DNA of 64,000 nucleotides from Paraburkholderia kirstenboschensis. GTDB lineage: Bacteria; Pseudomonadota; Gammaproteobacteria; Burkholderiales; Burkholderiaceae. The notes below the pieces were generated by a model, which was not told the DNA's origin, did not search any database, and saw nothing but the letters and a program-made list of their open reading frames with translations. The position numbers were made by a program, and so were the translations under genes. Location of the stretch: the NCBI RefSeq assembly GCF_904848585.1, contig NZ_CAJHCR010000006.1:62001-126000 (forward strand). The letters run 5' to 3'. Each line of letters opens with the position of its first letter. Position 1 is the stretch's first letter. Shown here one piece after another: positions 36,441 to 44,991 of the stretch.

Positions 36441-36469
36441 AGTTTATGAGCGGCCTCGGGGCCAGTCAA
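36441..36469 (-). promoter_or_regulatory. Sigma70-type promoter of the btuB riboswitch unit
   Basis: On the minus strand TTGACT (36469-36464) is followed after exactly 17 bp by TAAACT (36446-36441). The predicted start near 36434 lies just before the riboswitch. Confidence 0.75.
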
Positions 36470-36633
36470 GAATGCGGGTCACACAGCGATTGATTCGGAC
36501 AGGGGCGGAGTATTGTCCGACGCGATCTGTGACACACGAGTACTTTTTCTTCTTCAGTCGAAAAAAGCCTGCATAAAGCGGTGTTGTTACGTCTCGAAAC
36601 GAGACAAATGTCGGAACGTGCGGCATTCCGCGC

Positions 36634-36639
36634 TAAAAT
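36634..36639 (+). promoter_or_regulatory. Candidate -10 element for the zapB-like/zapA operon
   Basis: TAAAAT lies 25 bp before the start at 36665; no clear -35 hexamer is seen. Confidence 0.35.
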
Positions 36640-36664
36640 GCGAGGTCTTTAGAGGACGCAGCAC

Positions 36665-37021
36665 ATGCTCACCGAACTCGAAACACTTTCACAGAATATC
36701 GGCAAGCTGATTGCCATCAGCCAGCGCCACAACGAAGCGCGCGTCGCGCTCGAAGAGCAGCTCGCGCAGTCGCGCGCCGAGGCAGAAGCCACGCGCACGG
36801 AACTTGCCATGGTGCGCGAGGAACGCGATGCACTGCAAGCGGAGCGCGACGCGCTGTCGGCCAAGATCGACGACGCTCAAGTGCGGCTCAATGCGATCCT
36901 CGAAAAATTGCCGCGTGCTCGCGGGCACAACGAGCCGGACAACCAGCTCGATCTGCTCGAGCCCGCTCAGCATGAAGTCGAAGCGGAGAGCGACGCCACT
37001 CGCCACGGAGAAAATGCATGA
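36665..37021 (+). CDS. ZapB-like coiled-coil protein upstream of zapA
   Basis: Encodes 118 aa. Residues about 1-80 are a continuous heptad-rich coiled coil (LETLSQNIGKLI, EEQLAQSRAEAEATRTELAM, EERDALQAERDAL). An acidic disordered tail follows. The position directly before zapA, with an ATGA overlap, and the coiled coil suggest a cell-division accessory protein of the ZapB/SlyX type. Sequence similarity to ZapB is weak, so the name rests on context. Confidence 0.72.
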   Translation: MLTELETLSQNIGKLIAISQRHNEARVALEEQLAQSRAEAEATRTELAMVREERDALQAERDALSAKIDDAQVRLNAILEKLPRARGHNEPDNQLDLLEPAQHEVEAESDATRHGENA

Positions 37022-37332
37022 CCACCAAGCAGATCGAAGTATCGATTCTCGGCGTGCCCTATCGTCTCGCCTGCTCGCCGGAAACGGAAGGCGCGCTGCT
37101 TGAAGCAGTCGCGCGAGTCGACGCCGAAATGTCGAAGATCCGCAATAACAGCAACGTGCGCGGCACGGATCGTATTGCTGTCATGGCCGCGCTGTCGCTG
37201 GCATCGGAACTGCTTAAGCTGCAATCGAGCGTGCGTCACGGAGAAGCATTTCCCGCTGAAGAAATCCGGCGTACAATGCATCAAATGAACGAACAACTGG
37301 GTACTGTGATCGAGCAGTACACCATGCAGTAA
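37018..37332 (+). CDS. zapA: Cell division protein ZapA
   Basis: Encodes 104 aa. It has the N-terminal ZapA fold (KQIEVSILGVPYRLACSPET) and the conserved ARVDAEMSKIR and RIAVMAALSLASELLKL helices. ZapA binds and bundles FtsZ at midcell. It overlaps the preceding coiled-coil gene by 4 bp. 6S RNA follows, the same order as in many proteobacteria. Confidence 0.93.
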   Translation: MTTKQIEVSILGVPYRLACSPETEGALLEAVARVDAEMSKIRNNSNVRGTDRIAVMAALSLASELLKLQSSVRHGEAFPAEEIRRTMHQMNEQLGTVIEQYTMQ

Positions 37333-37486
37333 GCAGCAAGTTTGCAAGTAAAGGTGGCCGGTCTTCGGGTCGGCTGCGGATTCAACCAGGTGGCTCACGA
37401 AGTAGCTGAGCAAAGCGCGTGAGAAGGTGCACGAGCAACACTCGGCAAACGTTTCACCTGAATGGTTTTAGCTTCATCGGTTTAGC

Positions 37487-37665
37487 TTCCCTGCCTGGTT
37501 CGCCAAGGTCATATATTCCTTGAACCAATGCCATGTGCACGGTTGCGGAAATTTGTAGCACGGGCGTGCGCGTCACTCTGTCTGATGTACCCGAAGTGCT
37601 GCTAACTGCGACCAATTCTGAACCCCCGGTTCAGGATGCCGGCCTAGCGGCCAAGGCGGGGACCT
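37487..37665 (+). ncRNA. ssrS: 6S RNA
   Basis: About 180 nt downstream of zapA. The 5' end TTCCCTGCCTGG pairs with the 3' end CCAAGGCGGGG, forming the long closing stem. CCTTGAACC and a distal hairpin CTGAACCCCCGGTTCAG match conserved features, and an internal open region would mimic an open promoter. 6S RNA binds the sigma70 RNA polymerase holoenzyme in stationary phase. Exact ends were placed from the pairing and are good to a few bases. Confidence 0.85.
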
Positions 37666-37673
37666 TTTTTGGA

Positions 37674-37706
37674 ACGGCATCGGACTACGGTCCGGTGCCG
37701 TTTTTG
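37674..37706 (+). terminator. Terminator after 6S RNA
   Basis: ACGGCATCGGAC pairs with GTCCGGTGCCGT (one G-T pair) around TACG and is followed by TTTTT. A separate T6 run directly follows the mature 6S 3' end. Confidence 0.85.
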
Positions 37707-37749
37707 TTTGTGCTCCCTGCTTTTCCAACCTTAACGTTCCCTTCGATTC

Positions 37750-38208
37750 ATGCGCTACTGGCTAATGAAGTCCGAACCGGACGAAGCAAGCATCGACCAT
37801 CTTGCCAACGCACCGCACCGTACGTTGCCGTGGACCGGTGTGCGCAACTATCAGGCGCGCAACTTCATGCGCGACGCGATGCAGGTCGGCGACGGCGTGC
37901 TGTTCTATCACTCGAGTTGTCCCGAACCTGGCATCGCCGGGATTGCTGAGGTGGCGTCCACCGCTTACCCGGACCCGACACAGTTCGACAAGAAGAGTCC
38001 TTACTACGATCCCAAGTCGTCGCAGGAAACGCCGCGCTGGCTGCTCGTCGATGTCGTCTTCAAGAAGAAGATTCCGTTGATTCCGCTCGCCGCATTGCGC
38101 GAGCACGAAGAGCTGAAAGACATGCGCGTGCTTGCGAGAGGCAACCGTCTGTCCATCACGCCGGTCACCGAAGCCGAGTGGCGCTTCATTACGAAGCAAC
38201 TCGTTTGA
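37750..38208 (+). CDS. EVE domain protein
   Basis: Encodes 152 aa, almost exactly one EVE (PUA-like) domain: MRYWLMKSEPDEASIDHL, TGVRNYQARNFMRDAMQVGD, GVLFYHSSCPEPGIAGIAEV and PRWLLVDVVFKKKIPLIPL. EVE domains bind modified bases in DNA or RNA, and tRNA or DNA quality roles have been suggested. It stands alone after the 6S RNA terminator. Confidence 0.92.
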   Translation: MRYWLMKSEPDEASIDHLANAPHRTLPWTGVRNYQARNFMRDAMQVGDGVLFYHSSCPEPGIAGIAEVASTAYPDPTQFDKKSPYYDPKSSQETPRWLLVDVVFKKKIPLIPLAALREHEELKDMRVLARGNRLSITPVTEAEWRFITKQLV

Positions 38209-38411
38209 GTTCGCCAGTGCTCGCTCCAACAGCATCACGAGCGATGTGGCCAACCGATGCTCATAGCACGGTTAAATTGGGGAACCAAGCTCAGGTTACA
38301 AGCGCCTAACGCACTTGCAAACGGACTACCAACGGCGCACGAAGCGCCGTGCCGTTGCATCGCGCCTGTCCGATCGTGCGCAACCCTGTTCAAGCAAGGA
38401 GTTCCACACAG

Positions 38412-39140
38412 ATGAAAAACACCGCACGTGCACTCGCTTTCGCGCTTGTCTGCGCCGCGCCTGCAGCCCTCGTGCTCACGCCCGCTATCGCACGCGCGCA
38501 GAGCGTCGCGCCCTATCAACCGGCGGGCGTGTTATCGCTCAACGCGCAGGCCAGCGCGGAAGTGCCTCAAGACGTTGTCGAGATCACGCTCTTTTACGAG
38601 CAGGAAGCGAGCGATCCGTCGGCGCTTACCTCAACGTTGAACCAGCGCGCCGATTCGGCGTTGCAAAAAGCCAAAGGCGTGAGCGGCGTGACCGCACGCA
38701 CCGGTTCGTTCTCGATTTATCCGTCCACCGATCGCGATGGCCGCATCTCCGCATGGCGCGGCCGCACGGAGGTCGTGCTCGAGTCGCACGACTTCGCCGC
38801 GGCGTCGAAGCTCGCGGGGCAAATGGCGCCCATCATGCAGGTCGGCAACGTGCAGTTCTCGCTGTCGCCTGCGGCGCAGCGAGCCGCTGAACAAAAGCTT
38901 ACCGGCGATGCGATCAAGTCGTTCCGTGAGCAGGCTGCTTCGTCCGCGCAGGCGTTCGGCTACAGCGGCTATTCGATTCGCGAGGTCAACGTCGGACATA
39001 ACGGCGCAATGCCGCGGCCCGTCATGATGATGAGCGCGCGCGCCATGGGCGCCGACGCCAAGATGTCGGCACCCGTGCCAATTGAAGGCGGCACGTCGAC
39101 GGTAACGGTGAATGTATCGGGCTCAGTGCAGATGAAGTAA
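38412..39140 (+). CDS. SIMPL (DUF541) domain periplasmic protein
   Basis: Encodes 242 aa from ATG at 38412, preceded by AAGGAG. The signal peptide is ALAFALVCAAPAALVLTPAI through ARA. The SIMPL domain fills the rest: LSLNAQASAEVPQDVVEITL, a central FSIYPSTDRDGRISAWRGRT and a C-terminal VTVNVSGSVQMK. The family is periplasmic or outer-membrane; related proteins are linked to oxidative stress defence, but the function is not established. Confidence 0.88.
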   Translation: MKNTARALAFALVCAAPAALVLTPAIARAQSVAPYQPAGVLSLNAQASAEVPQDVVEITLFYEQEASDPSALTSTLNQRADSALQKAKGVSGVTARTGSFSIYPSTDRDGRISAWRGRTEVVLESHDFAAASKLAGQMAPIMQVGNVQFSLSPAAQRAAEQKLTGDAIKSFREQAASSAQAFGYSGYSIREVNVGHNGAMPRPVMMMSARAMGADAKMSAPVPIEGGTSTVTVNVSGSVQMK

Positions 39141-39180
39141 CGCGCGGTCAACGCGCTGCCCGTGCGGCGGCACACGAACA

Positions 39181-39209
39181 AACGCCACGGCATGCCGTTG
39201 CGTTTTTTT
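39181..39209 (+). terminator. Terminator after the SIMPL gene
   Basis: AACGC-ACGGC pairs with GCCGT-GCGTT with one mismatch and a 2-nt tip, followed by a T7 run. It lies between convergent SIMPL and lgt genes. Confidence 0.75.
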
Positions 39210-39233
39210 ATCCGGCGAACACAACGTACCGTG

Positions 39234-40133
39234 TTATGGCAGCGCGTGCGCCGGCTCGCCGCGGCTGCGACGATACGACCACACGAGCATGGCGATGCCC
39301 ACGAGAATCATCGGCAATGAGAGCCATTGGCCCATGGAGAGTCCCATGGCGAGCAGACCGAGAAAGTCGTCGGGCTCCCGTGCGAATTCCACAATGAAGC
39401 GCGCGAGCCCATAACCGATCAGGAACACCGCCGAAATAGCGCCGAGCGGCTTCGGCTTGCGCGAGAAGAAGAACATCACGAAGAAGAGCGCGACGCCCTC
39501 GAGCGCGATCTCGTACAGCTCTGACGGGTGACGCGGCAGCATGTGATATTGCGCGAACACTTCGTTCAGCTTCCATTGCGCGGCCAGTTGCGGATGGGCG
39601 GCGAGCCACGCGGCGTCGTCGGGCGCGGCGCCTGGGAAGAGCATCGCCCACGGCGCCGAGGGATCCGTCACGCGCCCCCACAACTCGCCGTTGATGAAGT
39701 TGCCGAGACGCCCTGCCGCGAGTCCCGTCGGCACCATCGGCGCGACGAAGTCGGTGACTTGCAGCCACGAGCGTTTGCGCTGATAGGCGAACAGCACCAT
39801 TGCGAGCGTCACGCCGAGGAAGCCGCCGTGAAACGACATGCCGCCTTCCCACACCTTGAAGATGTCGAGCGGATGCGCGAAATAGAAGCTCGCTTTATAG
39901 AACAGCACATAGCCGAGCCGGCCTCCGAGAATCGTGCCGAGCACGCCGTAAAACAGCATGTCGTCGATATCTTTGGGGGTCCAGCCTTGCGCCGCGACGA
40001 ACGGCAAACGCAGCCGCAGCCGGCCGACGACGATCGCCGCGATGAACGCGACGAGGTACATCAGTCCATACCAGCGCACGGCGAGCGGCCCCAGATGAAT
40101 GGCAACGGGGTCGAAATTCGGGTGAATGAGCAT
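39234..40133 (-). CDS. lgt: Prolipoprotein diacylglyceryl transferase
   Basis: Encodes 299 aa with about seven membrane segments. Lgt moves diacylglycerol from phosphatidylglycerol to the lipobox cysteine of prolipoproteins in the inner membrane. The family signature GRLGNFINGELWGR (near residue 147) and the catalytic HGGFLGV (near 102) are present, as is WYGLMYLVAF near the N-terminus. Lipoprotein substrates in this window include the SodC-like and OmpA-like proteins. Confidence 0.96.
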   Translation of the reverse strand: MLIHPNFDPVAIHLGPLAVRWYGLMYLVAFIAAIVVGRLRLRLPFVAAQGWTPKDIDDMLFYGVLGTILGGRLGYVLFYKASFYFAHPLDIFKVWEGGMSFHGGFLGVTLAMVLFAYQRKRSWLQVTDFVAPMVPTGLAAGRLGNFINGELWGRVTDPSAPWAMLFPGAAPDDAAWLAAHPQLAAQWKLNEVFAQYHMLPRHPSELYEIALEGVALFFVMFFFSRKPKPLGAISAVFLIGYGLARFIVEFAREPDDFLGLLAMGLSMGQWLSLPMILVGIAMLVWSYRRSRGEPAHALP

Positions 40134-40242
40134 CGTGTTGTTATGGGCAGTTCGGGTTCAGAAGCTAGTTTGTATTGATAATGCGCGGCTTGCGCCGCCT
40201 GCGTTGGACGGCTGCGCATGCAATGCGTTCGCCGCCGTCGCG

Positions 40243-41247
40243 TTAAATGTGAGGCGCGGAGGCCTGCGCATCGGCACGCGCCGCATGCGTCCGCACGATT
40301 TCGATGAAGCCCGCCAGCACCGGACTCACCTCCGCGGTTCGCCACACGAGCCCTGTTTCGATAGCGGGCACCGACTCGGACAACGGCCGGTACACGACGC
40401 CGGTTCGGCGCAGGTTACGCAACGATTGCGGCACGAGTGCGACACCCATGCCGGCCGACACGAGGCTCACGATGGTCTGCATCTGGATCGCCTCCTGCCC
40501 GACCCGCGGTTGAAGCCCCGCCACGCCGTAGCAATCCATAATGATGTCATAAAAGCCTGGCGCCAGACGTCTTGGGAAGATGACGAGCGGCGCATCGGCA
40601 AGCTCACGCAAGCTGACCGGCGTGTCGAGCCATTCGGCATGCGGGTCGCCGGCAGCGCCGCCGCCACCGCCGTCACCGCCGGAACTGCCCGCCAGGCGCG
40701 CCGCCGTCTCGGTCGACATTGCGATCACGAGCGGCTCGCGTGCGATCGGCAGCCACGACAGCTGCGCGGCATGGCGCGTCGGCACAGGGGCAATGACAAG
40801 GCCCGCGTCGATGCGCCCGGCGACCAGTTCGTCCACCTGCACGTCGCTGGTTGCCTCGGTCAGCTCGAGCCGCACGCGCGGATGACGCGCGCCGAAGTCG
40901 CGCAGCAAAAGCGGCAACAAGCCGTAGTCCGCCGTCGAAACGAACGCGAGCGACAGCACGCCCGCCTCGCCGCGCGCAAGGCTTTGTGCAAGCGGCCGCA
41001 AGCCCTCCGCGCCCGCCAGCAGGCGCTGCACTTCCGGCAGCAGATCCGCGCCCACAGGCGTCAATTCGACGGACCGCTTGGTACGCGCGAACAGTTCGAC
41101 CCCGAGCGTCTCCTCCAGAGCACGGATTGCCTGTGACAGAGGCGGTTGGGTCATCGAAAGGCGCGCGGCCGCGCGGCCGAAGTGCTTTTCTTCGGCGACG
41201 GTCACGAAATAGCGCAATTGACGCAGGTCGGGAACGGCAGGGAGCAT
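40243..41247 (-). CDS. LysR-family regulator divergent from ilvD
   Basis: Encodes 334 aa. The N-terminal winged helix-turn-helix covers about 8-66 (LRQLRYFVTVAEEKHFGRAA, QPPLSQAIRALEETLG). A type 2 periplasmic-binding-like effector domain follows. A glycine-rich low-complexity stretch (SGGDGGGGGAAGD, near residues 190-203) interrupts the effector domain. The gene is 131 bp from the oppositely oriented ilvD, so ilvD may be a target. No ligand can be named. Confidence 0.9.
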   Translation of the reverse strand: MLPAVPDLRQLRYFVTVAEEKHFGRAAARLSMTQPPLSQAIRALEETLGVELFARTKRSVELTPVGADLLPEVQRLLAGAEGLRPLAQSLARGEAGVLSLAFVSTADYGLLPLLLRDFGARHPRVRLELTEATSDVQVDELVAGRIDAGLVIAPVPTRHAAQLSWLPIAREPLVIAMSTETAARLAGSSGGDGGGGGAAGDPHAEWLDTPVSLRELADAPLVIFPRRLAPGFYDIIMDCYGVAGLQPRVGQEAIQMQTIVSLVSAGMGVALVPQSLRNLRRTGVVYRPLSESVPAIETGLVWRTAEVSPVLAGFIEIVRTHAARADAQASAPHI

Positions 41248-41378
41248 GATTAATACATTTTACGACCTATTCGGCGCTCAATAATATATTGGACACGCAC
41301 ATCGCAAAATTGCATTCTTGCTCGACGGGTCCGAACTACACTGGACCGACCAGCAAAACAAACAGACCGGAGATCCCC

Positions 41379-43052
41379 ATGCCCTACAACCGTCGTTCGA
41401 AGAACATCACGCAAGGCGTGGCCCGTTCGCCGAACCGCTCGATGTACTACGCACTCGGCTACCAGAAAGAAGATTTCGACAAGCCGATGATCGGCATCGC
41501 CAACGGCCATTCGACCATCACGCCGTGCAACGCCGGTCTCCAGCGCCTTGCCGATGCCGCCGTCGCCGCCGTCAAGGGCGCGGACGCCAATCCGCAGATC
41601 TTCGGCACGCCGACTATTTCTGACGGCATGTCCATGGGCACCGAGGGCATGAAGTACTCGCTCGTGTCACGCGAAGTCATCGCGGACTGTATCGAGACAT
41701 GCGTGCAGGGCCAATGGATGGACGGCGTGGTCGTGATCGGCGGCTGCGACAAGAACATGCCGGGCGGCATGATCGGCCTCGCGCGCATGAATGTGCCGGG
41801 CATTTACGTGTATGGCGGCACGATCCGTCCGGGCAACTGGAAGGGCACGGATTTGACCATCGTCTCGTCGTTCGAAGCTGTCGGCGAATTCACGGCGGGC
41901 CGGATGTCGCAGGAAGATTTCGAGGGCGTCGAACGCAATGCGTGCCCGTCAACGGGTTCGTGCGGCGGCATGTACACCGCCAACACAATGAGCTCCTCGT
42001 TCGAGGCGCTCGGCATGTCGCTGCTGTATTCATCGACGATGGCAAACCCCGACCAGGAAAAGGTCGACTCGGCCGCTGAATCGGCGCGTGTGCTCGTTGA
42101 AGCGGTCAAGAAAGATCTCAAGCCGCGCGACATCATCACGAAGAGGTCGATTGAAAACGCCGTGGCGGTGATCATGGCGACCGGCGGCTCGACCAATGCC
42201 GTGCTGCACTTTCTGGCAATCGCGCACGCGGCGGAAGTGGAGTGGACCATCGAGGACTTCGAGCGCATGCGCAAGAAAGTGCCGGTGATCTGCAACCTGA
42301 AGCCGTCGGGCCAGTACGTCGCGACCGACCTGCACAAAGCCGGCGGCATACCGCAAGTCATGAAGATCCTGCTCGACGCGGGTCTCTTGCATGGCGACTG
42401 CATCACCATCACCGGCAAGACACTCGCTGAAGAACTGAAGGACGTGCCGGCCAAGCCGCGCGCCGATCAGCAGGTGATCTTCCCGATCGATCAGGCGTTG
42501 TACAAGGAAGGCCACCTCGCGATCCTGAAGGGCAACCTGGCCGAAGACGGAGCGGTCGCGAAGATCACGGGCCTGAAGAACCCGGTGATCACCGGTCCGG
42601 CTCGCGTATTCGACGACGAGCAAAGCGCGCTCGAAGCGATTCTCGCCGACAGGATAGTCGCCGGCGACGTCGTCGTGTTGCGCTACCTCGGCCCCAAGGG
42701 CGGCCCGGGCATGCCGGAAATGCTCGCGCCGACTTCGGCGATCATCGGCAAGGGTCTCGGCGAGACCGTCGGCCTCATCACCGACGGACGCTTTTCAGGC
42801 GGCACGTGGGGCATGGTGGTCGGTCACGTCGCACCCGAAGCGTTCGTGGGCGGCACGATCGGCCTCGTGCAGGAAGGCGACTCGATCACGATCGACGCGC
42901 ACAAGCTGCTCTTGCAGTTGAATGTCGACGACGCTGAACTTCAGCGCCGCCGCGCCGCATGGCAGCAGCCGCAACCGCGTTATACGCGTGGCGTGCTGGC
43001 GAAATACTCGGCTCTTGCGCTGCCGGCCAATAAGGGCGCCATTACGGGCTAA
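41379..43052 (+). CDS. ilvD: Dihydroxy-acid dehydratase
   Basis: Encodes 557 aa from ATG at 41379. It dehydrates dihydroxy acids in isoleucine and valine synthesis. Iron-sulfur ligand cysteines are C50 (TPCN), C123 (GGCDKNMPGG) and C195 (PSTGSCGGMYTANTM), the pattern of the 2Fe-2S class. The catalytic serine region near the C-terminus is GRFSGGTWGMVVGHV. The upstream part of the open frame lacks similarity. A strong terminator ends the gene. Confidence 0.96.
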   Translation: MPYNRRSKNITQGVARSPNRSMYYALGYQKEDFDKPMIGIANGHSTITPCNAGLQRLADAAVAAVKGADANPQIFGTPTISDGMSMGTEGMKYSLVSREVIADCIETCVQGQWMDGVVVIGGCDKNMPGGMIGLARMNVPGIYVYGGTIRPGNWKGTDLTIVSSFEAVGEFTAGRMSQEDFEGVERNACPSTGSCGGMYTANTMSSSFEALGMSLLYSSTMANPDQEKVDSAAESARVLVEAVKKDLKPRDIITKRSIENAVAVIMATGGSTNAVLHFLAIAHAAEVEWTIEDFERMRKKVPVICNLKPSGQYVATDLHKAGGIPQVMKILLDAGLLHGDCITITGKTLAEELKDVPAKPRADQQVIFPIDQALYKEGHLAILKGNLAEDGAVAKITGLKNPVITGPARVFDDEQSALEAILADRIVAGDVVVLRYLGPKGGPGMPEMLAPTSAIIGKGLGETVGLITDGRFSGGTWGMVVGHVAPEAFVGGTIGLVQEGDSITIDAHKLLLQLNVDDAELQRRRAAWQQPQPRYTRGVLAKYSALALPANKGAITG

Positions 43053-43135
43053 AACAACCGGCTAAAGCAGCGGACTAAAGCCGCACGCGCTGTGACCGGC
43101 GGCCTGGAGTCCCGCTAAAGCCCTACGTAAAAGCG

Positions 43136-43170
43136 AAAGGGGCGCACGAAATACCGTGCGCCCCTTTCCT
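43136..43170 (+). terminator. Terminator after ilvD
   Basis: AAAGGGGCGCACG pairs with CGTGCGCCCCTTT around a 6-nt loop, followed by a T-rich stretch. Confidence 0.85.
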
Positions 43171-43172
43171 TT

Positions 43173-43178
43173 TATAAT
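43173..43178 (+). promoter_or_regulatory. Consensus -10 element for the cytochrome c gene
   Basis: A perfect TATAAT lies immediately after the ilvD terminator and 43 bp before the cytochrome c start. The expected -35 position falls inside the terminator hairpin and does not match consensus. Confidence 0.5.
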
Positions 43179-43220
43179 GTTCGGACCACAAGCCGGACAA
43201 CTGCACCGGCGGAGACCAGA

Positions 43221-43562
43221 ATGAAATCAATGTCGTGTACGGTGCTTGCAGCGGCTGCTGTGTTGGCGGCCATGTCGATCGGCATCAGCCCGGCTGCGCA
43301 TGCCGAAGTGGCCGTGGGACTCGCGCTTGCGCAACAGCAGAACTGCATGAGCTGCCACTCGGTCGCGCGTCCGTTCATGGGGCCGGCGCTGCACGATGTC
43401 GCCGCGAAATATGCCGGCCGCGAAGACGCCGCTGTCTACCTGAAGCACAAGATCCTGGATGGCAGCACCGGCGTATGGGGCCCGGTGCCAATGCCCGCGA
43501 ATACGCAGCTCACGCCCGAGCAGGCGGCTGCCCTGGCGGGCTGGGTGCTCACGCTCAAATAA
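43221..43562 (+). CDS. Small class I c-type cytochrome (c551-like)
   Basis: Encodes 113 aa with a signal peptide ending AAHA (about residue 28). One haem-binding site, CMSCH, is at 42-46 and the likely distal methionine is M91 in GPVPMPAN. Length and layout match periplasmic cytochrome c551/c552 electron carriers. No oxidase or dehydrogenase partner is adjacent. Confidence 0.92.
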   Translation: MKSMSCTVLAAAAVLAAMSIGISPAAHAEVAVGLALAQQQNCMSCHSVARPFMGPALHDVAAKYAGREDAAVYLKHKILDGSTGVWGPVPMPANTQLTPEQAAALAGWVLTLK

Positions 43563-43655
43563 TTCCGGCTGATGGAAATCCGGGTGATTGATTAGCCCGG
43601 GCGTTAGCGCGGCTCGATGGGTCGCGCCACGCTCGGAGCACCGGTGCGTCGACTC

Positions 43656-44423
43656 TCACGCGCCGCCCGATCGCCGGGCAATCTCCGCTTCAACCGCTTC
43701 GCGTACCCAGCCGGTCATCTGGTTTTCAAGAGTCGAGACGACTTCGCGCGCGATCTGATCGACGAGCCGTGTCGCATGCTCCTCCACGGCGCTACGGCAG
43801 CGTGCTTCGATAGCACCGCGCCCGTCGCCGGCGAGAAATCCCGCGAACCGCTCGCGCAGATGCTCGGCGATGCGTTCGGCATCGACACCGGATTGTCCGT
43901 GTGTGTCCACTTCCTGAGCGATGTCCGGCGGCACCGTGGCGGCTGCTTCAAACGGCGGCGGCGGTTCGGTCCGATCAAACATGGCTGCGGACGCCGCCAG
44001 CGCGTCGTCATGCGCGTGGTCGGCTTTGGCTGCAAGATGCGGCCGCGGTTTCTTCATGGCATGAGCATGATGGGCGGGATGCGCTTGATCAGCCGGACGC
44101 CCATGATCCGCGGAATGCGCATGCCCGGCCGTCGAACGCGCTTCACCTGTAGCCGCCGCGGTAGCCCCAGTCCCCACAGGCTGCGGCGCAAGCACCGGCT
44201 CCGGCGCAAGCGTTTCTTCCGGGCTGAGAACCGGCTGCGGCGCAAGTTCGGGCTCCGTTGTGACGTCCGGCTGGAGAAGCGCCTCTGCTTCACGCAGCGG
44301 CGTTTCGGCCGGAGCAGCAGCCGGCGCGGCGGCGCCAGCCTGCGGCTCGCGCCGTTGGGGCACATGGCCCGGAACCAGCACCTCGTTCAGAACCGGGATC
44401 GAGTTATCGTTGGGATCGGACAC
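43656..44423 (-). CDS. DUF2486 family protein
   Basis: Encodes 255 aa from GTG at 44423, chosen because GGAGG lies 6 bp upstream at 44430-44434. The protein starts VSDPNDNSIPVLNEVLVPG, followed by a long Ala/Pro/His-rich low-complexity middle. A conserved helical C-terminus follows (LRERFAGFLAGDGRGAIEAR, VDQIAREVVSTLENQMTGWV). It matches DUF2486, a Burkholderiales family of unknown function found beside holC. It is 90 bp downstream of holC. Confidence 0.8.
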   Translation of the reverse strand: MSDPNDNSIPVLNEVLVPGHVPQRREPQAGAAAPAAAPAETPLREAEALLQPDVTTEPELAPQPVLSPEETLAPEPVLAPQPVGTGATAAATGEARSTAGHAHSADHGRPADQAHPAHHAHAMKKPRPHLAAKADHAHDDALAASAAMFDRTEPPPPFEAAATVPPDIAQEVDTHGQSGVDAERIAEHLRERFAGFLAGDGRGAIEARCRSAVEEHATRLVDQIAREVVSTLENQMTGWVREAVEAEIARRSGGA

Positions 44424-44513
44424 CTGCGCCCTCCGTGTTTGAGTCGTAGCGAAAGCAGGCCGCGTATGCGCCGAATCGCCTCGACAGGGCACAACGCGAC
44501 GCGGGGCGAAAAC

Positions 44514-44930
44514 CTAACCGCCCTGCTTGTAGTTGTTCAAAGCATAGCCGCGATCGCGATAGAAGCGGTAGCGTTCGCGGCCCGCAGCAAGCTCGTCGTG
44601 TGCGTTACCGACCACTTCCAGCAATCTTTCGAAGCGCGCGAATTGCGCGGGCACGCTCGCACCCAGATTGAGCAGCACCTGATGATGAGGGACGTCGTCG
44701 AGGTTCGTGGCCAGCACGATCGGCGTTTGCGCGGCGAGCGGCGTGCCGGCCATGCAGTGCGGCACGAAGTCGAGCGCGGAAAAGGTCCACAGCTGTTCGT
44801 CGAAAGCGCGCAGGCGCTCGGGCTCGGCCACCACGATGGTGGGCTGTCCCGCCTGATACGCCTTGCGCACCAGGCGGCATGCATACAGCAGCGAGTCGCC
44901 GACGTTCGAGTGAAAGTCGATTCTCGTCAT
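44514..44930 (-). CDS. holC: DNA polymerase III subunit chi
   Basis: Encodes 138 aa. The chi fold is recognisable: MTRIDFHSNVGDSLLYACRL, VVAEPERLRAFDEQLWTFSA, FVPHC and ALNNYKQ at the end. Chi links the clamp loader to SSB at the replication fork. It is 61 bp downstream of pepA, the widely conserved pepA-holC order. Confidence 0.94.
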   Translation of the reverse strand: MTRIDFHSNVGDSLLYACRLVRKAYQAGQPTIVVAEPERLRAFDEQLWTFSALDFVPHCMAGTPLAAQTPIVLATNLDDVPHHQVLLNLGASVPAQFARFERLLEVVGNAHDELAAGRERYRFYRDRGYALNNYKQGG

Positions 44931-44991
44931 CGGCGACTCCGCTTGGCGCCGCGTGCAATCGCTCGCACACGTGCAACGTTACTGCGATGCG

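Noticed and set aside
36444..36626. A 60-codon minus-strand frame upstream of btuB
   Set aside because: It overlaps the btuB promoter, has no ribosome site and no family resemblance.
37533..37949. A 138-codon plus-strand frame across 6S RNA into the EVE gene
   Set aside because: It runs through the 6S RNA structure and a terminator and changes into an out-of-frame reading of the EVE gene.
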